Source: Flavobacteriales bacterium UBA974 (lineage in GTDB: Bacteria; Bacteroidota; Bacteroidia; Flavobacteriales_D; Sanyastnellaceae). Taken from it: a stretch of DNA of 64,000 bases. The translations under genes and the position numbers were made by a program. This document shows, one piece after another, positions 57,859-64,000 of this stretch. Each line of letters starts with the position of its first letter. The stretch's first letter is position 1. The notes below the pieces were generated by a model. That model saw only the letters and a list, made by a program, of their open reading frames with translations. It was not told the DNA's origin and ran no database searches. The stretch lies in NCBI GenBank assembly GCA_002292405.1, contig DBBW01000025.1:14272-78271 (forward strand). The letters run 5' to 3'.

Positions 57859-59721
57859 ATGAAACTTCTTTTTACAGTTTTATTTTGCCTACTAATTGAC
57901 AGTTTTTATTGCCAAAATTGGGAACAACTCAGTAGTTATAACGGGGTAGGTCGTCATCATCCTATAACTGTTGCATCTAATAATTTTGGATATATGATTG
58001 CTGGTCAATCTGCTACTTTTAGCAATAACCTAGATGATGTGTATAGATATGACCCAAACATTAATGAATGGATTCAAATTGATCCATTTCCTGGAAGTGC
58101 ACGAGGATACGGTTATGGGGTGTATGATGATAATATTGCATTCTGCGGATTTGGATCGGATAATTTTGGCTATCCAAATGATTGGTGGCGTTTTGATATG
58201 AATAATGAAGAATGGACACAACTTGCATCATTTCCTGGAGAAGGAAGGAACCACCCTGCTATGGTTTTAGAAAGCAATAAAATTTTTGTGGGATTAGGAA
58301 GTAATTTAAACGGAAATTTAGATGATTGGTGGGAGTATGATATTAATTTAAATTCTTGGACTCCACTTCAGTCATTCATGGGTCTTCCAAGACATCACCC
58401 GTATTATTTTGGCATTGATAACAAAATCTATGTTGGCTTTGGTCATGGGAATGACGTCCTATCTCAGTTAAATATATTTAATGACTTATACGTTTGGGAT
58501 ATAGAGCAAAACACGTGGTCTCAGCTAAATAATTTTCCAGGAGAAGGGAGAGTCGCAGGAACTCAATTTTCAGCGAATGGAAAAGGATATATTTTAAGCG
58601 GTGATGGAGAAGACCATATTAATCTAGATTATGGAGAGTTTTGGGAATACAATCCATTAAATGATACATGGTCTGAATTACCACCTCATCCTGGTGGAGC
58701 ACGTTGGGCACCAGGGACATTTATTATTGATTGTCACGTGTATCTTACAAGTGGTTTAATAGGTGCAACAGGTTCGTTTCCTTCTGATCTTTATAGGTAT
58801 TCAATTAATTCTGCATGCGGATGCACAGATGATGCAGCATTTAATTTTTCAGAATTCGCAATTAATAATGATGGATCTTGTTGTTATGTCGAAGGTTGTA
58901 CTGACGAAAATGCTCTAAATTATTTGCCAGAAGCGTGTTTCGAGAATAACTCTTGCATATCAATTGATTTAGGTTGTACAGATCCTAGCTATTCTGATTT
59001 TGATATGAATGCAAATTTAGAGGTGTTCACAGGAGGCCCAACAGATTTGTCTGAATATGGAACGGGAGGATATCACTATAATGATGTATGGGACATGGTG
59101 TTTAGCGTTTCTGAAGACACATTTCTAAGCTCCATTGATGTAAATGCTGAAAATTCAGGAACCATTACTGTAGATCTAACTTCATCAAACGGAACTATAA
59201 TAAATCAACTAGACTTTGACATTAATGGAGGGTGGAATACATTGGAAATGGAAACTTTAATTCCAGAAGGAAATAATTATTTTATAGGCATAACTGGAAA
59301 CAATGAAAATATTGGATTATATCGTAATGACGCTGTTCCGACAGGTGTGTTCCCTATCCAAATTGCAGATCGAATTACAATAACAGGTAATACTACTGAC
59401 AATCCCACATCTTATTACTATTATTTTTATAGTTGGAGTATTGACGAAAGCTGCGTGGGAACTATGTCAAGTAGTGAAATGAAATCGTCAAGCATTTTAG
59501 TTTATCCCAACCCAACATCAAACAACCTAACAGTTGATTTGGGTGATTTGAATGGGGTTAATATAACAATTAAGCTATATGATTCATTAAGCAAGCTGGT
59601 CTTTGAGAAGACATCAACATCAACTCTAATGATTGATGTTTCTGGCTTTCCTAAAGGTATGTATTCACTTGAGCTTTCAAAGGATGAACACGTATTGAGG
59701 AGTCAAGTAATTATTGACTAA
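57859..59721 (+). CDS. Secreted Kelch-repeat protein with T9SS sorting domain
   Basis: The protein is 620 residues from MKLLFTVLFCLLIDSFYCQ (signal peptide). About five or six Kelch-type repeats follow (blocks such as WEQLSSYNGVGRHHP, WTQLASFPGEGRNHP, WSQLNNFPGEGRVAG) predicting a beta propeller, then two Cys-rich CTD-type repeats (GCTDDAAFNFS, GCTDENALNYLPEACFENNSC), a beta domain and a type A T9SS domain (VYPNPTSNNLTV). The frame is open from 57814, but ATG 57859 gives the signal peptide. It lies directly beside att remnants and could be older cargo. Confidence 0.87.
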   Translation: MKLLFTVLFCLLIDSFYCQNWEQLSSYNGVGRHHPITVASNNFGYMIAGQSATFSNNLDDVYRYDPNINEWIQIDPFPGSARGYGYGVYDDNIAFCGFGSDNFGYPNDWWRFDMNNEEWTQLASFPGEGRNHPAMVLESNKIFVGLGSNLNGNLDDWWEYDINLNSWTPLQSFMGLPRHHPYYFGIDNKIYVGFGHGNDVLSQLNIFNDLYVWDIEQNTWSQLNNFPGEGRVAGTQFSANGKGYILSGDGEDHINLDYGEFWEYNPLNDTWSELPPHPGGARWAPGTFIIDCHVYLTSGLIGATGSFPSDLYRYSINSACGCTDDAAFNFSEFAINNDGSCCYVEGCTDENALNYLPEACFENNSCISIDLGCTDPSYSDFDMNANLEVFTGGPTDLSEYGTGGYHYNDVWDMVFSVSEDTFLSSIDVNAENSGTITVDLTSSNGTIINQLDFDINGGWNTLEMETLIPEGNNYFIGITGNNENIGLYRNDAVPTGVFPIQIADRITITGNTTDNPTSYYYYFYSWSIDESCVGTMSSSEMKSSSILVYPNPTSNNLTVDLGDLNGVNITIKLYDSLSKLVFEKTSTSTLMIDVSGFPKGMYSLELSKDEHVLRSQVIID

Positions 59722-59767
59722 TTACTAAGCTTCAATTTGCTTCAAAGCCTCTCTAACCTTCCTATTT

Positions 59768-60355
59768 ATGAAACTATTGTTCATCATTTTAAGTGTCATC
59801 TTTCTCCTCTTCATTGGGAGCCAATTGTTGTTCTTCAAAAGCAGTCACAACATCGAAGAGTATAAGTATGTCGTTATAAAAGAATATCCAGGTTTTGAAA
59901 TTAGAAAATATGAAGCAAGTTTATTTACTTCTGTAGAACTAGATACAGATGATTATAAACAAGCATCTAGCAAGGGTTTTTCAATTTTAGGAGGATATAT
60001 TTTTGGTAAGAATGAAAGTAAAGAACAAATTTCAATGACTTCTCCAGTAGCGATGACTTTAGAAGCAGATGAAACAACAATGATGTTTTTAGTTCCTAAA
60101 AAAAAATCAAAAGAAGGCATGCCAAAACCAGTAAACTCTAACATTAAGTTCATAGAAATTCCTGAAAAGCAAATGGCTGCGATTACTTTTCGTGGATGGG
60201 CAAGCAATCAAAAAATAGAGAAGTACAAGTTAGAATTGGTCAGGCTTTTGGATCAAAAGGGAATTCAACATATGAATAAGTTCTTGGTTTTGGGATACAA
60301 TCCTCCTTATGAAGTTTTATTTCGTAAAAATGAAATTGTTGTAGAGTTGGAATAG
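59768..60355 (+). CDS. SOUL heme-binding family protein
   Basis: The 195-residue protein has an N-terminal membrane anchor (LLFIILSVIFLLFIGSQLLFF). The SOUL/HBP domain follows from residue 35: YKYVVIKEYPGFEIRKYEASLFTSVELD, ISMTSPVAMTL and the C-terminal NPPYEVLFRKNEIVVEL. The family binds heme or porphyrin-like ligands; the role in bacteria is unclear. It lies 46 bp after the Kelch protein gene. Confidence 0.9.
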   Translation: MKLLFIILSVIFLLFIGSQLLFFKSSHNIEEYKYVVIKEYPGFEIRKYEASLFTSVELDTDDYKQASSKGFSILGGYIFGKNESKEQISMTSPVAMTLEADETTMMFLVPKKKSKEGMPKPVNSNIKFIEIPEKQMAAITFRGWASNQKIEKYKLELVRLLDQKGIQHMNKFLVLGYNPPYEVLFRKNEIVVELE

Positions 60356-60428
60356 CGCTATTCAAAATTTGGACAGCTTTACACACGATAACTTACCCTT
60401 TTGCTTTTATTTTACTTAATAGGCGTTT

Positions 60429-60617
60429 TTATTCTTCAGCTATTTCACAATCAGATCCTGGAGGTGAACACTCCATAATAGCATCATCAAGATTATTTGA
60501 ACTAATAACGTATATGTAAGGCTCTCCTCCTTCAATTCCACAAACACAATTATATTCTTTTCTACAGGAACAAAGTGTTAAGGATAATAAAGCTATAATT
60601 AGGAATCGTGATTTCAT
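60429..60617 (-). CDS. Small Cys-rich lipoprotein
   Basis: The protein is 62 residues from MKSRFLIIALLSLTLCSC, a lipoprotein signal (lipobox LTLC). The mature part has a further five cysteines (CRKEYNCVCGIEGG, MECSPPGSDCEIAEE), suggesting disulfides or metal binding. The frame is open to 60680, but those residues are not signal-like. It lies just downstream of the MerC-like gene on the same strand. Confidence 0.55.
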   Translation of the reverse strand: MKSRFLIIALLSLTLCSCRKEYNCVCGIEGGEPYIYVISSNNLDDAIMECSPPGSDCEIAEE

Positions 60618-60652
60618 ACCCGCAATATAACACAGCGAGACTGCGTCATATT

Positions 60653-61063
60653 TTATTTTTCCGTGGAGTGTACACAACACTCTTCTCCTTGTAATCTGCA
60701 GTTTCGAATGTTATAAATATGTAAAAAAACAATTGCTAAGGCAGGAAGATATTTTACGTGATGTGATATAGAGACTAATATCAAACTTTCATTTAATATC
60801 GACAAGGTTAACAAAGCCCAACAAAACCAGAATAGGTATTTCAGACTTGTAGCTTTTTGTTTTTTGTTTGTCTGAAGAATTGCAAAGAATGTGACAACTA
60901 AGAAGATGTAATCTATTGATCTCCACCATAAAGGTGCCTGGCTACAACAGCTTTGAGAACAAATGTGTGCTATAAAGAGTAATGGTGTTATTGCACAATG
61001 AACCATACAAGTTATACTTGCTACTACACCTATTTTATCTGATAAATTTTTTGTTACTTGCAT
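60653..61063 (-). CDS. MerC-domain membrane protein
   Basis: The 136-residue protein has four hydrophobic segments and the MerC motif VASITCMVHCAITPLLF with a Cys-x3-Cys-like pair (C and HC) in the first helix, plus CSQSCCSQ and a C-terminal Cys/His tail (GEECCVHS). MerC moves mercury in classical mer operons, but stand-alone Bacteroidota members next to a Fur-type regulator are more likely to handle another metal such as zinc. It is divergent from the Fur-family gene. Confidence 0.8.
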   Translation of the reverse strand: MQVTKNLSDKIGVVASITCMVHCAITPLLFIAHICSQSCCSQAPLWWRSIDYIFLVVTFFAILQTNKKQKATSLKYLFWFCWALLTLSILNESLILVSISHHVKYLPALAIVFLHIYNIRNCRLQGEECCVHSTEK

Positions 61064-61085
61064 AATTATTTAGTTATACATTCGC

Positions 61086-61110
61086 ATTATCGCAACTAAG
61101 TTGCAATAAT
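61086..61110. promoter_or_regulatory. Operator-like palindrome between the MerC and Fur-family genes
   Basis: ATTATCGCAACT-A-AGTTGCAATAAT is a palindrome over 25 bp with only one mismatched pair (plus the centre base). It lies in the 81-bp gap between divergent starts, with the size and symmetry of a Fur/Zur box. It is the obvious binding site for the adjacent regulator, controlling both genes. Confidence 0.75.
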
Positions 61111-61144
61111 ACGGTAAATATTTTTAGAATCTCACGCATATTTT

Positions 61145-61531
61145 ATGGGAATAATCAGAAAGACTAAACATTTTCAAAAAGTTCTTGATCAATTTTCAAA
61201 ACAGGAAAATGCTATAAGCGCTAATTATCTAGTTTCACATTTTAATGATGAAATGAATAAGTCCACTATATATAGGATACTAGATAAACTTGAAGATGAT
61301 AATATAATTCATTCATTTGTTGGGGTGCATGGATTAAAATGGTATGCTAAATGTTTAGATTGCACAGTCAAAGAGCATAATGATAATCACCCACATTTTC
61401 AATGTGAAAAATGTAATGAAGTGCAGTGTATAAGTCAGACGAACAATGAATCGAAGATAATTGACGCCCAATTTCTCGTCAAAAGTGTTTTTTTGACTGG
61501 AATATGTAATAGATGCTTTTCTACCTGTTAA
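61145..61531 (+). CDS. Fur-family metal-responsive repressor (Zur-like)
   Basis: The 128-residue protein has an N-terminal winged helix (QENAISANYLVSHFNDEMNKSTIYRILDKLEDDNIIHSF) and a C-terminal Fur dimer domain with the histidine site HPHFQCEKC and structural zinc pairs CEKCNEVQC/CNRCFSTC. The protein is a little shorter than typical Fur. The metal cannot be told from sequence; the MerC neighbour suggests zinc or a thiophilic metal. Confidence 0.88.
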   Translation: MGIIRKTKHFQKVLDQFSKQENAISANYLVSHFNDEMNKSTIYRILDKLEDDNIIHSFVGVHGLKWYAKCLDCTVKEHNDNHPHFQCEKCNEVQCISQTNNESKIIDAQFLVKSVFLTGICNRCFSTC

Positions 61532-61608
61532 ATCTAATTACTCAGAGATACTGATGATGTTTCGCCTCACTTACTTTTTATTTAACTCAAAGCTTTGAGT
61601 AAATTTCA

Positions 61609-61896
61609 ATGATGGATAAAAAACTACTGACAGAAAGAGAAATTGATCGAATTGTAGAAATGGCTTGGGAAGATAGAACTCCCTTTGAGGCCATTTTGTT
61701 TCAATTTGGATATCCAGAAAATGAAGTCATTAAGTTAATGCGAAGTACGCTTAAGGAGTCTAGCTTTAAGCGTTGGCGTATGCGCGTGAACAGTGGTGTC
61801 AGTCAGAAACATTTAAACAAGAGAAGCACTGAAATCAAACGGTTTAAATGTTCGCGTCAAAGGACCATTTCAGGAAATAAAATCAGCAAACGCTGA
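61609..61896 (+). CDS. DUF2805 / TIGR03643 family protein
   Basis: The 95-residue protein has the family pattern REIDRIVEMAWEDRTPFEAILFQFGYPENEVIKLMR...SFKRWRMRV. The C-terminal 35 residues are basic (Lys/Arg-rich), so nucleic-acid binding is possible. In Bacteroidota and some proteobacteria it travels with photolyase/cryptochrome genes, as here, where the photolyase starts 62 bp later. The function is unknown. Confidence 0.85.
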   Translation: MMDKKLLTEREIDRIVEMAWEDRTPFEAILFQFGYPENEVIKLMRSTLKESSFKRWRMRVNSGVSQKHLNKRSTEIKRFKCSRQRTISGNKISKR

Positions 61897-61958
61897 CTTC
61901 GATAAAAAAACAAAACATCTATTTTCCTCTCATTGGTTTATACGTTTAATTCGAGGTT

Positions 61959-63440
61959 ATGAAACGAGTGAATATTTTATTTCCGAATCAATTGTTTCAA
62001 GAATCTCCACTTTTTGATAACAAGGATCCTTGGTATGTTGTGGAAGAATTTCTGTTCTTCAAACAATATCCTTTTCACAAGCAAAAAATTGCATTTCACA
62101 GAGCCACAATGAAACGTTATGCAGATTTTCTTCAAAAAGAGAAAAATTTGGAGGTTTACTATGTTGAATCTACCGATAAAATTTCAGACATTAGATTGCT
62201 GATCCCTCACTTGAAACTTCAAGGTGTTGAAAGCTTGCACTATATCGATCCCATCGACAATTGGCTTCAGAAAAGACTCAATCAAGGTTTACTCGATTTA
62301 GGAATTCAAGGTAAGCAGTATGCTTCACCTATGTTTTTAAATTCTAAAGAAGACCTCGCTGTCTTTTTCAGGAGTGACAAAAAAAAATACCACCAAACGA
62401 CTTTTTACATTGAACAGCGTAAAAAGCGGAACATCTTAATGGATTCGGACGGAAAGCCCATGGGAGGGAAGTGGACCTTCGATACTGAGAATAGAAAGAA
62501 ATATCCTGCAAAGAAGATTCCCCCCTCAATTCAGTTTCCCGAGACCGATTCTTACTTTGAAGAAGCAAAATCTTATGTTGACACCAATTTCTCAAATCAC
62601 TTAGGTGAACTCACAGGTTATTCATTGTATCCCACCAGTTTTTCAGAGTCGAGAGATTGGCTCAACCAATTTTTAGAGCAGCGATTTTCTGAGTTTGGGA
62701 TGTATGAAGATGCCATTGTAGCAGAAAACTCTATTTTAAATCACAGCGTTTTAACTCCCATGCTTAACGTGGGATTAATCACCCCCAAAGAGGTCTTACA
62801 TGCTTGCTTGCAGTATGCAGGAATAAACTCTGTGCCTTTAAACTCTACGGAAGGATTTGTAAGACAAATTGTAGGATGGAGAGAATTTATTAGAGGTGTT
62901 TATGAGAGTAGAGGGAGTGAAGAAAGAACCACCAATTTTTGGAAATTTAAGAAGAAAATTCCAGCTTCTTTTTACGATGGGTCAACAGGTATTCTGCCCA
63001 TTGACCAAACGATTAAAAAAGTTTTGAAAACAGGATATTGTAACCACATAGAACGTTTAATGGTGTTGGGGAATTTTATGATGTTGTGTGAATTTGATCC
63101 AGATGAAGTTTACAGGTGGTTTATGGAACTTTTTGTTGATTCCTATGATTGGGTAATGGTGACCAACATCTATGGTATGAGTCAATTTTCTGATGGAGGG
63201 TTAATGGCTACGAAGCCATACATCAGCGGGAGTAACTATATTATGAAAATGAGCAATTATAAAAAGGGTGAATGGCAAGCTATTTGGGATGGTCTTTTTT
63301 GGCGATTTATGGATACCCATCGTGGTTTCTTTTTGTCTAACCCCAGGTTAGGTATGCTTGTGCGTATGTTTGATAAAATGCCTTATGAGAAGCAAAAACA
63401 GCATCTTGAGAATGGCCAACGTTATTTGCAGACACTTTAA
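61959..63440 (+). CDS. Cryptochrome/photolyase-family protein, PhrB/CryB-type, Fe-S loop missing
   Basis: The 493-residue protein has an N-terminal antenna-like Rossmann domain (NILFPNQLFQESPLF) and a C-terminal FAD-binding helical domain with YCNHIERLMVLGNFMMLCEFDPDEVYRWFMELFVDSYDWVM and GMSQFSDGGLMATKPYISGSNYI. This is the prokaryotic (6-4) photolyase group. Relatives have a Cys-x2-Cys loop and a further Cys after that last motif that bind a 4Fe-4S cluster; here the region is short (MSNYKKGEWQAIWDGLFW) and has none. The role is probably light-driven DNA repair. Confidence 0.9.
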   Translation: MKRVNILFPNQLFQESPLFDNKDPWYVVEEFLFFKQYPFHKQKIAFHRATMKRYADFLQKEKNLEVYYVESTDKISDIRLLIPHLKLQGVESLHYIDPIDNWLQKRLNQGLLDLGIQGKQYASPMFLNSKEDLAVFFRSDKKKYHQTTFYIEQRKKRNILMDSDGKPMGGKWTFDTENRKKYPAKKIPPSIQFPETDSYFEEAKSYVDTNFSNHLGELTGYSLYPTSFSESRDWLNQFLEQRFSEFGMYEDAIVAENSILNHSVLTPMLNVGLITPKEVLHACLQYAGINSVPLNSTEGFVRQIVGWREFIRGVYESRGSEERTTNFWKFKKKIPASFYDGSTGILPIDQTIKKVLKTGYCNHIERLMVLGNFMMLCEFDPDEVYRWFMELFVDSYDWVMVTNIYGMSQFSDGGLMATKPYISGSNYIMKMSNYKKGEWQAIWDGLFWRFMDTHRGFFLSNPRLGMLVRMFDKMPYEKQKQHLENGQRYLQTL

Positions 63441-63464
63441 GTCTCTTGATTTAGTAAACAAATA

Positions 63465-64000
63465 ATGATGAACAAGTCAGACGGTAAAATACATATTGTG
63501 GGTGCGGGTGTAAGTGGACTTGTCGCTGCCAAAGTGTTAGAATCTCATGGGTGTCGTTCTGTTGTGATTGAACGTACAGATCGAGTTGGTGGGAGAGTGA
63601 AAACCGATTTCCTAGATGGATTTCAGTTAGACCATGGGTTTCAAGTGCTTCTTACGTCCTATCCAAAAGCTCAGAAGTATCTTGATTACAAGGCTTTAGA
63701 ATTACAGAAGATTTTACCTGGTGCATCGGTTTTTTTGAACAAGAAGCAAAAAATCATTGGAGACCCTTTGAAGGCCATTTCTTTTTTGTTTCCCACCCTG
63801 TTTTCTGGAATTGGGTGTTTTTCAGATAAACTAAGAATCTTACAGCTTAATCATATTTTAAAAAGAAAAAAATTGTCAGAAATTTTCTCTGGAACAGAAA
63901 TATCTACATCTTTATATTTACAACAATTTGGATTTTCAAATGACATTATCAGAGATTTTTTCACGCCGTTTTTTGGTGGAATTTTCCTAGAATCAAAACT
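63465..64000 (+). CDS. FAD-dependent oxidoreductase (amine oxidase / desaturase-like), partial
   Basis: 178 codons are visible before the window ends. The N-terminus has the Rossmann FAD motif IHIVGAGVSGLVAAKVLESHG, the ERTDRVGGRV second motif and GFQLDHGFQVLLTSYP. This fits the protoporphyrinogen-oxidase/phytoene-desaturase-like family often found next to PhrB-type photolyases. It starts 24 bp after the photolyase gene, so is probably in the same transcript. Two adjacent ATG codons (63465, 63468) are possible starts. Confidence 0.85.
   Translation, partial: MMNKSDGKIHIVGAGVSGLVAAKVLESHGCRSVVIERTDRVGGRVKTDFLDGFQLDHGFQVLLTSYPKAQKYLDYKALELQKILPGASVFLNKKQKIIGDPLKAISFLFPTLFSGIGCFSDKLRILQLNHILKRKKLSEIFSGTEISTSLYLQQFGFSNDIIRDFFTPFFGGIFLESK

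Noticed and set aside
57785..57860. A second tRNA gene on the - strand, suggested by the T-loop TTCGAAT
   Set aside because: Only the T-arm and acceptor portion is present, the T-stem does not pair, and no D-arm or anticodon arm can be found.
60350..60363. GAATAGCGCTATTC palindrome at the end of the SOUL gene
   Set aside because: As a hairpin it has only 5 bp and no T-run, and it includes the stop codon. A 14-bp palindrome alone is weak evidence for a binding site.

Overview
The window looks like a chromosomal segment of a marine-type member of the Bacteroidota, most likely Flavobacteriales. The evidence is A+T-rich coding, promoters of the Bacteroidota form (TTG, about 19 bp, TAnnTTTG), almost no Shine-Dalgarno sequences, several secreted proteins with type IX secretion (T9SS) C-terminal sorting domains, a GWxTD-domain protein, and lipid A genes. 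I do not name a genus.

Layout. 1-15366 is mixed housekeeping: the tail of a membrane protein, a Ppx/GppA phosphatase, an NtrC-like regulator without a DNA-binding domain, alaS, an M23 peptidase, a MerR regulator, hldD, 6-carboxytetrahydropterin synthase plus folE, a Bax-inhibitor-1 protein, and a leftward four-gene set of UvrD/PcrA helicase, lipoprotein, alpha/beta hydrolase and a secreted deiminase built like Porphyromonas PPAD. 15470-33528 is one continuous rightward ribosomal cluster (rpsL-rpsG-fusA, the S10, spc and alpha operons, with secY, map, infA, rpmJ and rpoA inside), ending at a hairpin after rplQ. carA and eno follow. 36000-53450 holds rlmB, a GWxTD lipoprotein, rmuC, lipA, a large T9SS protein, lpxH, a TlpA-like thioredoxin, lpxK, a Nif3-like protein, a coiled-coil protein with a lost zinc ribbon, an outer-membrane protein, a Tyr/Gly/Asn-rich lipoprotein and proS.

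53517-57858 is the accessory region and the main find. A tRNA-Glu gene is the target of a tandem pair of small integrative modules. Module 1 (2,464 bp) has its own tyrosine recombinase. Module 2 (1,528 bp) has no recombinase and carries one secreted esterase gene. Both begin with the same 47-bp left end (tRNA-end core plus a built-in terminator) and finish with the same 227-bp right end (conserved hairpin plus a putative arm site). The distal junction rebuilds the tRNA 3' end next to what looks like the original tRNA terminator. Beyond it lie another core-like inverted repeat and an inverted fragment of the tRNA 3' end, which suggest earlier insertions.

57859-64000 holds a T9SS Kelch-type protein, a SOUL heme-binding protein, a divergent MerC / Fur-family pair around a near-perfect palindrome, and a DUF2805 - photolyase - FAD-oxidoreductase set that runs off the end. 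Three proteins look like T9SS cargo (9811, 41139 and 57859), but no T9SS machinery genes are in the window.
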